Of a stretch of DNA of 64,000 nucleotides, positions 10,885 to 20,496 are shown piece after piece. Source of the DNA: Vicingaceae bacterium (GTDB taxonomy: Bacteria; Bacteroidota; Bacteroidia; Flavobacteriales_E; Vicingaceae); contig JAHYJH010000002.1 in assembly GCA_019429185.1 (NCBI GenBank), positions 21,305 through 85,304 on the forward strand. Direction: 5' to 3'. The notes below the pieces were generated by a model. The model ran no database searches. It had not been told where the DNA came from and was given only the letters and a program-made list of their open reading frames with translations. The translations under genes were made by a program, and so were the position numbers. Each line of letters starts with the position of its first letter. Within the stretch, counting starts at the first letter, position 1.

Positions 10885-11097
10885 TTTTTTTTCTATATTT
10901 AGTTGCCAAAATTAAAAAAACTTGTTTTATAGCATTACAATATTAGTGTAAAAAAATGAAACGATAAAATTTAAAATTAAATAATATCGAAGTGTCATTT
11001 TTTGAACATAATCAAATTTCTTTTCCACAAAATACATTGAACTGAAATTTTTGAATGATAAATCTATACTTAATCCTTTTTAAAAAATAGATTTCTG

Positions 11098-11105
11098 TAA
11101 ATTTG
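11098..11105 (+). promoter_or_regulatory. Predicted -7 box of the M1 peptidase gene
   Basis: TAAATTTG, a full TAnnTTTG match, ending 23 bases before the ATG. It implies a leader of about 17 nucleotides. No clear -33 TTG is seen. Confidence 0.5.
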
Positions 11106-11128
11106 ATTTTTACATTAACCATATCCCT

Positions 11129-13510
11129 ATGAAAAAAATTCTCTTTTTTGGTGTTATTTCTCTTGTTGGAATTGCAATTTCATTTGCTCAAACACATGAA
11201 AACAAACCCATTGACCCCAATCAAAAAGCCTTGAACAGTAGAAGTGATACCATAAATATTCTTCATTATCAAATTAATTTAGAAATTTTAGATTTTACCA
11301 ATAAAATTATTAATGGAAATTGTGTTGTTACCTTCACTCCTAAAATTAATAATGTTGGTGTAATTGATTTAGATTTGCTGGAATTAAATGTTGATTCTGT
11401 TGTTCTGTATTCTAATTCATTAGCTTTTACTCATAATGATACCTTACTAAAAATCACTTTACCTGCGGCACTCAATATTGGTGATACGGCTTCTGTTACC
11501 GTTTATTACAATGGCAGCCCTCAAACCGACAATAGCGGTTGGGGAGGATTTTATTTCGATAATACGTATGCGTATAACTTAGGCGTTGGTTTCGATGCAA
11601 ATCCGCATAATTATGGCAGAGTTTGGTTTCCTTGTTTCGATAATTTTGTAGAACGATCTACTTTTGAATTTAATATTATTACCTCAGCAGGAAAAAAAGC
11701 ACATTGCAATGGATTACTTGTTAATGATTCTATTATTGCAGGAGACACTATTGTAAGAACTTGGCAAATGAATGAACCCATTCCAACTTATTTGGCTTGT
11801 GTTGCAGTATCGGATTACGCTACAGTGCATCAAAATTTTAATGGTTCTAATGGAAATATCCCTGCGGAACTTGTAGGTAGAGCTCCTGATACTACTAATC
11901 TCAAAAATTCTTTTGTAAATTTAAATAATGCCCTCAATATTTATGAAAACAACTATGGCCCTTATTTATGGAATAAAATAGGCTTTGTACTTGTCCCTTT
12001 TAATAGCGGGGCGATGGAACATGCTACCTGCATTGCCTACCCAAGAACTGCCGCTAATGGAACGCTTAATTTCGAAACATTAATGGCTCACGAATTTGCT
12101 CATCATTGGTGGGGCGATTTGGTTACTTGTGAAACCGCAGGAGATATGTGGATAAACGAAGGAATGGCAACTTATTCAGAGCATTTGTTCACAGAAAATA
12201 TGTATGGTAGAACTGCTTATATGAATGACGTGAAAAACAATCATAAAGAAGTACTGCAATTTGTTCATATTGAAGACAATGGTTTTAGAGCCTTATCAAA
12301 CATGGATCATGCTTACACTTATGGAAGACACACCTACCTAAAAGGAGCGTCTGTAGCTCATAATATGCGTGCATACATGGGCGATTCGTTGTTTTTTGTT
12401 GGATTGAAAGCCATTCAAGATAGTTTTCAATTTAAAAACATCAATGCTTTTGAATTTAGAGATAAATTGTTCGCATCAACCAATGTAGATATGACTAATT
12501 TTTTCAACGACTGGATAGTATCTCCAGGATTTTCTCATTTCTCTATTGATTCTTCTTCTATCCTCATTAACGGAAGTAATTATGATGTTACGCTCTTTAT
12601 TCAGCAAAAACTGAGAGCTACAACTAATTTTCATACCAATGTTCCGTTAGAAATTACGTTTTATGATGCCAATTGGAATAAATTTATCACAGAAATAGTT
12701 GCTTCAGGACAAAATTCCACTGCTACGGTAACTGTTCCTTTTTCCCCAGTTCTATCCATTCTTAATGAAGCAAACACACTCAATCAAGCAAGAACAGACA
12801 ATCAGTTAATAATAAAAACACCCTCATCGAATCAACTACAAAATTTAGCAATGCTTCGATTAACTGTAAGTGCTATTACCGATTCTGCCTTGCTTCAACT
12901 CGAACACCATTGGGTAGCTCCAGATGCGATTAAGAATAATGTAAATAATTACCGAATTTCTTCAAACCGATATTGGAGTTTCAATGGAATCTTACCTCCA
13001 AACTTTAAAGCCAGTGCTCGTTTAGATTTTGACAATCGTTCTACAACAGGTTTTTTAGATGATGATTTATTGACTGTAAATACCGATAGTATTATTTTGT
13101 TATATAGAGAAAATGCGGCATCAGACTGGACTGAATATCCTTATTATACAAAAACAACAATAGGAAGCCTTCTTTTTGGGTTTATGACTATTGATAGCTT
13201 ACTTTTAGGTGAATATGCTTTTGCAAATAGCCCTAATGCAGTTTCTATAAATGAACAAAATGAGTTAATTCACCATAACTTTAAACTTTTTCCAAATCCA
13301 ACTGAAAATCATATTTTTATAGAAGAAATCACATCCTCAACCAATAATTATGCTTTGGACGTTTATGATTTATCTGGACGAATTATTCATCAAGAAAATT
13401 TTGTTGGAAAAACAAAAATAAACACACAAACATGGCATAAAGGAAACTACATTGTTACTGTCATTGAAAATTCAAAAATGGTGTTTTCAGGAAAAGTGAT
13501 TGTTCACTAA
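11129..13510 (+). CDS. Secreted M1-family aminopeptidase with T9SS sorting domain
   Basis: 793 residues. Signal peptide at 1-20 (ending SFA-Q). M1 zinc peptidase: the substrate-anchoring GAMEH near residue 295 (GAMEN in most members), the zinc site HEFAHHWWGD near residue 321 and the third ligand plus context NEGMATYSEH about 20 residues later. After the catalytic and helical parts the protein ends in a type A T9SS C-terminal domain (KLFPNPTENHIFI, YDLSGRIIH, HKGNYIVTV). It is therefore exported through the outer membrane and held at or released from the surface. Probable role is peptide scavenging. Confidence 0.92.
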   Translation: MKKILFFGVISLVGIAISFAQTHENKPIDPNQKALNSRSDTINILHYQINLEILDFTNKIINGNCVVTFTPKINNVGVIDLDLLELNVDSVVLYSNSLAFTHNDTLLKITLPAALNIGDTASVTVYYNGSPQTDNSGWGGFYFDNTYAYNLGVGFDANPHNYGRVWFPCFDNFVERSTFEFNIITSAGKKAHCNGLLVNDSIIAGDTIVRTWQMNEPIPTYLACVAVSDYATVHQNFNGSNGNIPAELVGRAPDTTNLKNSFVNLNNALNIYENNYGPYLWNKIGFVLVPFNSGAMEHATCIAYPRTAANGTLNFETLMAHEFAHHWWGDLVTCETAGDMWINEGMATYSEHLFTENMYGRTAYMNDVKNNHKEVLQFVHIEDNGFRALSNMDHAYTYGRHTYLKGASVAHNMRAYMGDSLFFVGLKAIQDSFQFKNINAFEFRDKLFASTNVDMTNFFNDWIVSPGFSHFSIDSSSILINGSNYDVTLFIQQKLRATTNFHTNVPLEITFYDANWNKFITEIVASGQNSTATVTVPFSPVLSILNEANTLNQARTDNQLIIKTPSSNQLQNLAMLRLTVSAITDSALLQLEHHWVAPDAIKNNVNNYRISSNRYWSFNGILPPNFKASARLDFDNRSTTGFLDDDLLTVNTDSIILLYRENAASDWTEYPYYTKTTIGSLLFGFMTIDSLLLGEYAFANSPNAVSINEQNELIHHNFKLFPNPTENHIFIEEITSSTNNYALDVYDLSGRIIHQENFVGKTKINTQTWHKGNYIVTVIENSKMVFSGKVIVH

Positions 13511-13790
13511 CTAAACTTTCAGAGATGTGTTTAAAGTCAGTAAAATAGATATAATAAACTTAATTTTATTCATCATTTTATTCATCAATAAATTGAAGAA
13601 ATTGAAACAGCAAGGCTTTTAACTTTTTTTTGATTTATACCGCAACCAACTACCACGCTAAAGGCAAGGTGGTATTGGTTAGTTGGAGTATCTTAATGAG
13701 GGTTGGTTTTAGGGCAACGATGCTGTTTTTATAAAAAAAAGTAGTTGTTCAATAATGTTTCATGCTCATACCTCCCTGCTCCTCTTTTTA
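13511..13790. other. Intergenic region with imperfect hairpin
   Basis: 280 bases between convergent genes. It contains an imperfect stem-loop around 13645-13695 in which CCAACTA and CCAC pair with TAGTTGG and GTGG, with a bulge. This could stop transcription from either side, but no strong T-run follows. No coding potential was seen. Confidence 0.35.
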
Positions 13791-14069
13791 TCAATGATTG
13801 TGTTCACTATGTTCATGGTTTTCTTCAACTTGTTCTAAATCCATATTGCACTTAGGACATTGCCCAGGTTCTTCATAGGTTTTTTCGCCTTCACACTTCA
13901 TGGGACACTGAAAATGTGTGTGTTCTGCATGCTCATCCGTCATTTCCACATTTTCATCATGATTCATGTCTTCGTGATGTTTCGTCTTAGAGTTTCCACA
14001 GGCTGAAAATAGGGTACTTCCTGCAATAAACAACATTGTTGTTCCGATAATTAAAATTGTTTTTTTCAT
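13791..14069 (-). CDS. Small metal-binding lipoprotein (heavy-metal-binding domain)
   Basis: 92 residues. A signal with lipobox LFSAC places Cys24 at the lipidated N-terminus. The mature protein is rich in His, Asp and Glu and contains one short heavy-metal-binding domain, FQCPMKCEGEKTYEEPGQCPKCNMDL, which has the same CxMxC...CPxCxM ligand pattern as the domain in CusB of this island (positions roughly 53-77). It ends in a His-rich tail. Likely a periplasmic or membrane-anchored copper chelator, last gene of the copper island. Confidence 0.82.
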   Translation of the reverse strand: MKKTILIIGTTMLFIAGSTLFSACGNSKTKHHEDMNHDENVEMTDEHAEHTHFQCPMKCEGEKTYEEPGQCPKCNMDLEQVEENHEHSEHNH

Positions 14070-14152
14070 GATTTTTTGGTTTTATAATCTTTAAAATTAA
14101 TTATTATTTTGTTTTAGTAACGATATTTTAAAAACTTTACTTAACATTCTTT

Positions 14153-15013
14153 TTATACCTTTTTGTTATTCAAATACATCTCACACAATACAGCACACTC
14201 ATCCAACACTTTCTGTAATCGGGGTTGTTTCACTCCAATGCTTTCTAATAAAGAATAATTATGGTGTAAGTTTTTACACAGCACAATTTTTTTATCCAAC
14301 AATTGTTGTTTCTCTCGTTTTGTAATCGTAGTTAAACATGTTACAGGATGTAAGCCTGAACTATCAATCCAGTCTTTCAGTCCATTATTTTTCGGGTAGT
14401 CCCATCCCACTAAATTCATGTTCATACATTTCCCGTATTGAGCAGCGTCTTCCGAAAAACGAGTATTAGTTATTACCCAGCCTTGGTGAAATTTTTCGGC
14501 ATGACCATCCATTTGTTTCCATGATGTTTCTACATCCAAAAATCTAGATTGAATATAAAGTGGGATTTTTACATCGCACACATAGTTCTGCCTGTTATGA
14601 AATTTACATTCAATCATAAAATGGTGTTCTTTTTTCTCAGCAATTACGTCTATTTCATGATTTACACAATGTCCCTTTACAATTTCTCCAACACGTGTTT
14701 TATACCCTTTAAAATTTAAAAGTTCGGCTATAAATTGCTCAAAAGGAAAACCGGAGGGTCCTAATTCTAGTATTGCTTGTTTTAACTTATACCTTGCAGC
14801 CACTGGGCGAGAAACATTTCTTAATAAACGAAATGCTGTTTTGTAAATTTTACGAGTGGACATGCCATCTACTAACATTTCAATTACTTCATTGGTAATC
14901 CCAATCGCTTGCTCATTAGTTGCACCAGAACGCAACAGTGATTGTTTTAGCTTCTCTTTGTCAAAAGGAACTTTGAGTCCTGACACTTTAGTTATGTTAA
15001 CCACTTTACTCAT
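14153..15013 (-). CDS. ATP-cone plus Mrr-like endonuclease fusion
   Basis: 286 residues with two domains. Residues 4-90 form an ATP-cone (VSGLKVPFDKEKLKQSLLRSG, then MSTRKIYKTAFRLL), the nucleotide-sensing module of ribonucleotide reductases and NrdR. Residues 91-210 look like an Mrr-type PD-(D/E)xK nuclease: Glu92 in FEQFIAELL, Asp122 in HEIDVIAEK, Glu135-x-Lys137 in MIECKFH. The ATG overlaps the CopB stop by four bases, so translation is coupled to a copper pump. A nuclease gated by nucleotide binding is inferred; a role in copper stress is contextual only. Confidence 0.8.
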   Translation of the reverse strand: MSKVVNITKVSGLKVPFDKEKLKQSLLRSGATNEQAIGITNEVIEMLVDGMSTRKIYKTAFRLLRNVSRPVAARYKLKQAILELGPSGFPFEQFIAELLNFKGYKTRVGEIVKGHCVNHEIDVIAEKKEHHFMIECKFHNRQNYVCDVKIPLYIQSRFLDVETSWKQMDGHAEKFHQGWVITNTRFSEDAAQYGKCMNMNLVGWDYPKNNGLKDWIDSSGLHPVTCLTTITKREKQQLLDKKIVLCKNLHHNYSLLESIGVKQPRLQKVLDECAVLCEMYLNNKKV

Positions 15014-17010
15014 TTCATTTTAACTTTTAAAAGTTGAGCATTAATAGCCACAACAATGGTACTTAAACTCATTAATACCGCCCCCACAGCTGGACTAAGC
15101 ATAATGTTCCATTGATATAAAACACCAGCTGCCAAAGGAATGGCAAGAATGTTATATCCTGCTGCCCACCATAAGTTTTGTATCATTTTATTATAGGTGG
15201 CTTTACCAAATAAAATCAGGTTGGCAATATCTTTTGGGTCGGAGTTTACTAGTATTATATCCGCTGTTTCTGCTGCTACATCTGTTCCTGAACCTACGGC
15301 AATACCTACATCTGCTTGAGCCAATGCAGGAGCATCATTTACTCCATCGCCTGTCATTGCTACAAATTCACTTTTTTCTTGCAGTTCTTTCACTTTTTCT
15401 AATTTTTCATGTGGCAAAACATTGGCTAAAAAGCCGTCCATTTTTAATTCATCGCTTACTTTTTGAGCTATTTTTTCGTTGTCGCCCGTAAGTAGTAAAT
15501 TTTTTATTCCCGCTTCTTTAAGTATTTGAATAGCTTCAAAAGAACTCTCTCTTATTTGGTCGGAAAAAGTAAAATATCCTACTATTTCTTTTTCTATCAA
15601 CATATAAACTACCGTTCCTGTAAATTTATCTTCATTATCAGTAACACTAATATTCTGTTCTTTCAGATAATTAGGACCTACTACTTTAATGTTTTTACTT
15701 TCTACAATTCCTTCTAACCCTTTACCAGGAAGGTACTTAAATTTATCTGATGTCGGAATTTCGATGTTTAGTTCTTTCACTTTTCGCATCAACCCAGCTG
15801 CAATATAATGTTCGGAATGTTGTTCGATACCAGCTGCCAAGCGTAATAATTCATTTTCATCAAAATTTGAATTCAATACTTTTACTTCTTGCAATTCATG
15901 TGAACCTTTTGTAAGTGTTCCTGTTTTATCAAAAATAATAGTTGTAATTAATCGTGCATTTTCAAAAGCTGTTCGGTTGCGAATAAGTAACCCTTTTTGA
16001 GCAGAAATAGAAGTAGAAATAGCCACCACCAAAGGCACAGCCAAACCCAAGGCATGTGGACAGGAAATAACCATTACCGTAACCATTCTTTCTAATGCAA
16101 ATACAAAGGGGAAACCCAATAATAACCAAACTACAAGCGTAATTATACCGCCACCCAACGCAACAAATGTCAATACCTTTGCTGCACGGTCAGCAAAATT
16201 TTGTGTTTTAGATTTCACTTTTTGAGCATCTTCTACCAATTTAATTACTTTATTGAGGTAATTATCCTTTCCAGTACTTTCTACTTTTATAGTAAGAGAG
16301 CCATTTCCATTAACTGCTCCACCTATCACTTTACTGTCTTTTTCTTTTTTAACAGGTTGGCTTTCGCCTGTAAGCATACTTTCATCAAGGTAACTTTCTC
16401 CATCTGTAACAATACCATCAACTGGAACTTTTTCTCCTGGTTTAACCCGAATCATATCCCCAATTTTTAAATCTCCAACAGGCATTTCATGAGTTTCTCC
16501 ATCTACCAAATGGTGGGCAGTTGAAGGCATCATCTTTACCAATAACTCCAATGATCGGGATGCACCCATAACCGATTTCATTTCAAAGTAATGTCCAATA
16601 AGCATAATGTCTATCAGGGTAGCCATTTCCCAATAAAAATCCATACCTTTTAATCCAATAGTAATGGCAACACTGTATGCCCAAGCTACAGAAATAGCCA
16701 CACCGATTAAGGTCATCATGCCAATCGCATTGTCTTTTACTTCATCATAAAGTCCTTTGAGGAAAGGATAACCACCATAAATAAAAATGAAGGTTGAAAG
16801 GATAGCTAAGACATATTTATCTCCGGGAAAAGCCAATTCAAAACCCATCCACTGCTGCACCATGTGTGACAATGCAAGCACAGGAATGGAGATTATGGTA
16901 CAAATTACAAATCGCTTCCAAAAATCAGAAACATTATGTCCTGCATGTTTATCATGACTATCTGAATTTGTCTCTTTTGAATGATGATGGTGATGATTGT
17001 GATTTTCCAT
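15010..17010 (-). CDS. copB: Copper/silver-translocating P1B-type ATPase, CopB type
   Basis: 666 residues. Pumps copper or silver out of the cytoplasm using ATP. The N-terminus is a short His-rich metal-binding stretch ([10 protein letters not shown]) instead of HMA domains. Then: membrane helices, actuator loop with TGES near residue 216, CPH in the transport helix ([11 protein letters not shown] near residue 317), phosphorylation site DKTGTLT near 358 and hinge [10 protein letters not shown] near 555. CPH rather than CPC is the mark of the CopB subgroup, associated with Cu(II)/Ag. Length fits the family. Coupled downstream to the ATP-cone nuclease. Confidence 0.93.
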   Translation of the reverse strand: MENHNHHHHHSKETNSDSHDKHAGHNVSDFWKRFVICTIISIPVLALSHMVQQWMGFELAFPGDKYVLAILSTFIFIYGGYPFLKGLYDEVKDNAIGMMTLIGVAISVAWAYSVAITIGLKGMDFYWEMATLIDIMLIGHYFEMKSVMGASRSLELLVKMMPSTAHHLVDGETHEMPVGDLKIGDMIRVKPGEKVPVDGIVTDGESYLDESMLTGESQPVKKEKDSKVIGGAVNGNGSLTIKVESTGKDNYLNKVIKLVEDAQKVKSKTQNFADRAAKVLTFVALGGGIITLVVWLLLGFPFVFALERMVTVMVISCPHALGLAVPLVVAISTSISAQKGLLIRNRTAFENARLITTIIFDKTGTLTKGSHELQEVKVLNSNFDENELLRLAAGIEQHSEHYIAAGLMRKVKELNIEIPTSDKFKYLPGKGLEGIVESKNIKVVGPNYLKEQNISVTDNEDKFTGTVVYMLIEKEIVGYFTFSDQIRESSFEAIQILKEAGIKNLLLTGDNEKIAQKVSDELKMDGFLANVLPHEKLEKVKELQEKSEFVAMTGDGVNDAPALAQADVGIAVGSGTDVAAETADIILVNSDPKDIANLILFGKATYNKMIQNLWWAAGYNILAIPLAAGVLYQWNIMLSPAVGAVLMSLSTIVVAINAQLLKVKMK

Positions 17011-17048
17011 ATTTTTATGTGTTGGTATTTATTAATTGTTGTTTTTCA

Positions 17049-17588
17049 TCATTTCATGTTTTTCAATATAAATTCTACTCGTTCTTCTGGAGGAATTACA
17101 GGAACAAAAACTATCGGACAAGGAAATGTTTTATACACTTTGATTATTAAGTTGTGAATACGAATTTGTTCTTCTTCATCTTCTAATCTGGCATAATCAT
17201 TAATTAAAGGAAGCCTGTCCAAAATAAATATCTTACTATAGCAATATTTGTTACACTGTTCAATCAATCTCTTATCATATTCAAGACCTAAAAATTGATA
17301 ATATGCCAGTGCATCAGGTAAGGCTCTATCTAAAAAAACAATATCATTAGGGTTTAATACTGCTTCTTGTTCAATTTGCATATCTAAAACACCCCTCTGA
17401 AAAACCTTTTTATTCTCCTTTATTTCCTCAATAGTTTTACCTTTTATTTTTTGAGTATCAATATAATGCCTAGCGTGTTCAATAGTTGTTTTATAGCCTC
17501 TTTTTGCAAGAATATCAACAACGGTTGTTTTTCCTGTACACGGTCCGCCCGTAATCACATTCCAGTTCGTTTTTATTTCTTTTTGCAT
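17049..17588 (-). CDS. AAA/NadR-like P-loop NTPase
   Basis: 179 residues from the preferred start ATG 17588 (MQKEIKTNWNVITGG); a longer frame opens at 17756 but would overlap the HMA gene by 137 bases. Walker A is GGPCTGKTT near residue 12-20; DIVFLDRALPDALAYY follows as the Walker B/lid region, and the C-terminus has FVPVIPPEERVEF. This is the AAA_28-type group related to NadR and to kinases of small molecules. Substrate unknown. It sits between the HMA protein and CopB on one strand, so it is co-expressed with copper genes. Confidence 0.78.
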   Translation of the reverse strand: MQKEIKTNWNVITGGPCTGKTTVVDILAKRGYKTTIEHARHYIDTQKIKGKTIEEIKENKKVFQRGVLDMQIEQEAVLNPNDIVFLDRALPDALAYYQFLGLEYDKRLIEQCNKYCYSKIFILDRLPLINDYARLEDEEEQIRIHNLIIKVYKTFPCPIVFVPVIPPEERVEFILKNMK

Positions 17589-17619
17589 ACTAAATGTTAA
17601 ACTGTAAATAAAAACATGT

Positions 17620-18024
17620 TTACTCTTTTCTTTCATACTGGCAACAACCTGGTAAAGCATTATAAACATCTTCCGAAGCTTTATTAAATTGTGTGTCGTG
17701 TCCTGCTGCTGCAATTTTTTCACTAACCGTATTGATGGAATAATTATTTTTGCCAAAAATGATGTCGCTAAATTTTACCGATAATACGTTGGTTTCAACA
17801 TCCCAATTAGCTTCCTTAACTCCATCCACACTAAGGGCAGCTTTTTCAATTCTTTTTTTACACATACCACAGTTTCCATAAACGGTAAGAGTGGTATTCA
17901 CTAATTCTTCTTGTTTTTCTTGAGTAATTGTGGCATTAGTTTCTTGACCAATTACTGGTTGGACAGTTAATACACTGCATAGCATAGCTGCTACAGTTCC
18001 TACTTTTAAAATTTGTTTTTTCAT
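17620..18024 (-). CDS. Exported heavy-metal-associated (HMA) protein
   Basis: 134 residues. A signal peptide (1-26, ending VIG-Q) precedes a ferredoxin-fold HMA domain with metal ligands Cys52 and Cys55 in GNCGMCKKRIE, followed by the usual SVDGVKEANWDVETNVLSVKF. It probably binds Cu(I) in the periplasm and passes it to the efflux complex. The C-terminus has an extra CC pair (LPGCCQYERKE) that could add metal ligands or form a disulfide. Flanked by the YceI-like gene and the NTPase. Confidence 0.85.
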   Translation of the reverse strand: MKKQILKVGTVAAMLCSVLTVQPVIGQETNATITQEKQEELVNTTLTVYGNCGMCKKRIEKAALSVDGVKEANWDVETNVLSVKFSDIIFGKNNYSINTVSEKIAAAGHDTQFNKASEDVYNALPGCCQYERKE

Positions 18025-18054
18025 GGTTTATTATTTTGGTTTAGTGATTATTTT

Positions 18055-18603
18055 TTAGTCTTGAACTTTATTAAGTACATTTTGTACAATATTTATTTGA
18101 ATATCATCTTCAATAACTATATTTTTCAGATTGAACCCCAAATCATTTTTATTGATATTAAATTTAAGTGTTAACAGACATGAATAAGTACCTCGGTTAG
18201 AAATATGCTCTAAATGCCCTGTCCCTTTAATTTTATTATTGTTTGTTGAGAGTACTCCTTCTACATTAAAATCAATAGGAGAATGTCCTTCTGTATCAAT
18301 ACTTTCAATATCTAATTTACCTTCATATTCAATAATGTCATATTTTAATTGGGCAAGTTTTTGATCGAGTGAATCTATCCCTGTTTTAAAATTTGATTTA
18401 TTCATTTTTATAGTAAATCTAGCTGTTTCATAATTAAGGTGTATAACTAACTCTTTATTTGTGATTTTTAAAATAGAATCATTAGAAACTACTGTTATTA
18501 ACATATTTCCATTTTGAGTACGATAAACATCTTGTGCATTAACTTGAGGCAAAAAAATTAACCAGTTTATGATAAAAGCAGTTATGTAGATTGATTTTCT
18601 CAT
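18055..18603 (-). CDS. YceI-like secreted protein
   Basis: 182 residues. Signal peptide 1-23 (ending VNA-Q). The mature sequence has the YceI/lipocalin-like pattern of alternating strands: FTIKMNKSNFKTGIDSLDQKL, KYDIIEYEGKLDIES, FNVEGVLSTNNNKIKGTGHLEH. YceI proteins bind isoprenoid-type ligands in the periplasm and often occur in metal-stress operons. The match is by pattern and is moderate. The next upstream gene ends six bases away. Confidence 0.65.
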   Translation of the reverse strand: MRKSIYITAFIINWLIFLPQVNAQDVYRTQNGNMLITVVSNDSILKITNKELVIHLNYETARFTIKMNKSNFKTGIDSLDQKLAQLKYDIIEYEGKLDIESIDTEGHSPIDFNVEGVLSTNNNKIKGTGHLEHISNRGTYSCLLTLKFNINKNDLGFNLKNIVIEDDIQINIVQNVLNKVQD

Positions 18604-18609
18604 AATAAT

Positions 18610-19854
18610 TTAAATTGATTTTGCTATCTTTTCTAAAATACCTTGGTCTGTTCCAAATTTGCATATCGCATCACAATTGGCTCTTAGTTCTGAAAATAGG
18701 ATATAGTTGATATTTATTTTTGAATTCTTAATAACCGGTCTATTCAATTGTTGAATTACATCTTTTTCACGATTATCAGGAATGATAATATAAAACACCT
18801 CGTTACCAGTTCCAATACTAAAATGCAAATCGGATAAACGTAAAATTCCCGAATAAATACTAGTACTTTTTTCTACTTCAAAAGCTCCAACAATTTTATT
18901 CGTTCCCTTTTGAAACCAAACCACATCAATTAGTTTTATGGTGTTTTGGGTGTCTTTGTCGGTTGCTAATTCCGGAAATTTATTAAGTGAAATAAAAGAG
19001 AAATTTTGATTGTTAAAAGATTTACTTTTGTCATTACTGGCAGGAGTAACATCATAACCCAAGGATGCACCTATTTTTAGCAAATGGTATTGCATTTCAT
19101 TATGAAGATTTTCTTCTAATTTTTCTTCCTGAATTTCTTTCTGACGTTTTAAAATATTTTTTTCAAATTTTATTCGTTCTTCTTCGCTTAAATATTCGTC
19201 ATTTCCAAGCAACATTTTTTGTGCCCCTATTTCAAAACACAACCCTGCAATTGCACCTAAATCATTAGATAATTCATCTTTATGTTTGTTGTTGGTTTCT
19301 TTTAATGTTTCTCTAATTTTTAAGTATTCTGTCCAACTGCCTAACTTCTTTTTATCTTTAAATAAAAAGTTAAATCCGTTGAGAATAGCTGTATTGAAAG
19401 GCGGAAACCAAGTAGGGTGCAAAAAATATAGAATACTCGCTACTGCCGGACCTAATCCTTTTATTTTAAGTTCGTCTAATTTTACTATTTCTTTTAAAAC
19501 TTGCTCTTCGGTTTTAGCGTTGATGGCATTTTCTAAAAATTGACCAAAAGCAATTTTATTTGTTTGATTTTCGTAAATATCAGGTATTCGTAATTTTGGT
19601 TTCCAATAAAAAGGATGAGCAACACCAACAAAAATTTGTTTTTGTTCGGCAATGCAACTCAACACAAATTCTAAACTACTCCCTTTAAAATCGTTTGGGA
19701 AAGTGTTGCTTTTTATATCTTCAATAACTTGAAAAACACCTCTACGAATGGTTCGGAATGCTTTCAAACGCTGGTCATTATCAGTAAACCAAGTAGTGTA
19801 AACACTTTCAGTATCAGATTTATACTGTTGAATTATTGGAGATAGGTTATTCAT
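18610..19854 (-). CDS. Predicted HhH plus PD-(D/E)xK-like nuclease
   Basis: 414 residues. The N-terminal half resembles a DNA-glycosylase helix-hairpin-helix fold: [17 protein letters not shown] at 131-147 has the Gly-Leu-Gly turn. A charged coiled-coil-like stretch (223-255) leads to a C-terminal nuclease-like core with Asp310 in LIDVVW and Glu326/Glu328/Lys329 in [12 protein letters not shown], a motif I associate with restriction-type PD-(D/E)xK proteins. No methyltransferase partner is nearby. Its location inside a copper operon is unexplained. Function inferred; not a known named enzyme. Confidence 0.65.
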   Translation of the reverse strand: MNNLSPIIQQYKSDTESVYTTWFTDNDQRLKAFRTIRRGVFQVIEDIKSNTFPNDFKGSSLEFVLSCIAEQKQIFVGVAHPFYWKPKLRIPDIYENQTNKIAFGQFLENAINAKTEEQVLKEIVKLDELKIKGLGPAVASILYFLHPTWFPPFNTAILNGFNFLFKDKKKLGSWTEYLKIRETLKETNNKHKDELSNDLGAIAGLCFEIGAQKMLLGNDEYLSEEERIKFEKNILKRQKEIQEEKLEENLHNEMQYHLLKIGASLGYDVTPASNDKSKSFNNQNFSFISLNKFPELATDKDTQNTIKLIDVVWFQKGTNKIVGAFEVEKSTSIYSGILRLSDLHFSIGTGNEVFYIIIPDNREKDVIQQLNRPVIKNSKININYILFSELRANCDAICKFGTDQGILEKIAKSI

Positions 19855-19984
19855 TTTTAGTTAAGGGTATTTATCCAATTAATAATTTCTTTTTTTTTGA
19901 TTTTCAGTTAGTTTTGAATTTCTATGCATATTGTATAACTTGATAAAAGCATTTCTTCCTCTTTAATTTGATTAACAATGGCTT

Positions 19985-20359
19985 TTAATGTTGATGACCT
20001 CCATTACTTCCACTTGGAGTAACTGGTGTTGATTTTTTTTCTTTTCCAGTATAATAAAATTCTTTCTCTTTTTTCTTGCTCATTAATTTCCCATTCGAAT
20101 TATAAATCAAATAATAAACAAGAGTTTCTGATGAATTTTTATCTCTTCGGATAGTTAATAAATAGGTAAGTACTCCTTTTTCATCTGTTTTCTGTAGGAT
20201 AGAAGCAAACGAATACTCATGAAATTTATGGTGTAGTTGCTCTTTTACCTGTTTTGGTAAACTATCGAGTGATATTTTTTGCTCTGTTTGTGCAAAGCAA
20301 GTAGTTATACAAACTATTGAAAAAACAATAAAGGATAATATGATTTTTAGTTTTTTCAT
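19985..20359 (-). CDS. Hypothetical secreted protein of the copper island
   Basis: 124 residues. Signal peptide 1-23 (ending CFA-Q). The mature part contains QKISLDSLPKQVKEQL, a common opening of Bacteroidota PepSY-like or DUF2874-type periplasmic proteins, and two beta hairpins (GVLTYLLTIRRD, TLVYYLIYNSNGKLMSKKKEKEF). It ends GGHQH, a possible small metal site. Follows a 43-codon repeat-derived reading frame that separates it from cusB. Function unknown. Confidence 0.65.
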   Translation of the reverse strand: MKKLKIILSFIVFSIVCITTCFAQTEQKISLDSLPKQVKEQLHHKFHEYSFASILQKTDEKGVLTYLLTIRRDKNSSETLVYYLIYNSNGKLMSKKKEKEFYYTGKEKKSTPVTPSGSNGGHQH

Positions 20360-20363
20360 CTGT

Positions 20364-20495
20364 TTATATTTTGGTGTTTTTTATCGGTCTCCCGATAGTT
20401 CCGATTCCGATAGCTATCGGAACTATCGGAATCGGGAGTAAGTCGCCTATAATCATTCTCCTGTGTGTTAAACTTTTTAGCATGGCTCGTTTCAT
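20364..20495 (-). CDS. Repeat-derived 43-residue reading frame after cusB
   Basis: Starts one base after the cusB stop (TAA-A-ATG) and reads MKRAMLKSLTHRRMIIGD before entering an Ile/Pro/Gly-rich stretch translated from a 50-bp palindrome. The first 18 residues are shared with the frame at 46412-46528. It may be translated by coupling, or simply be the shadow of a mobile repeat. No function is known. Confidence 0.3.
   Translation of the reverse strand: MKRAMLKSLTHRRMIIGDLLPIPIVPIAIGIGTIGRPIKNTKI
20375..20495. repeat. Dispersed modular repeat, copy 1
   Basis: Shares TGTTTTTTATCGG, AAGTCGCCTATAATCATTCTCC and the adjoining TGTGTGTTAAAC...CGTTTCAT blocks with copy 2 at 46431-46528. The first junction here carries an imperfect 50-bp palindrome (20389-20438) built on CCGATAGCTATCGG; copy 2 has a different filler there and an extra 21-bp hairpin at the second junction. 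Both copies touch the 3' end of a minus-strand gene. Confidence 0.75.
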
Positions 20496-20496
20496 T

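Noticed and set aside
17589..17756. 56-residue N-terminal extension of the AAA/NadR-like NTPase
   Set aside because: It would overlap the HMA gene by 137 bases and has no domain content.
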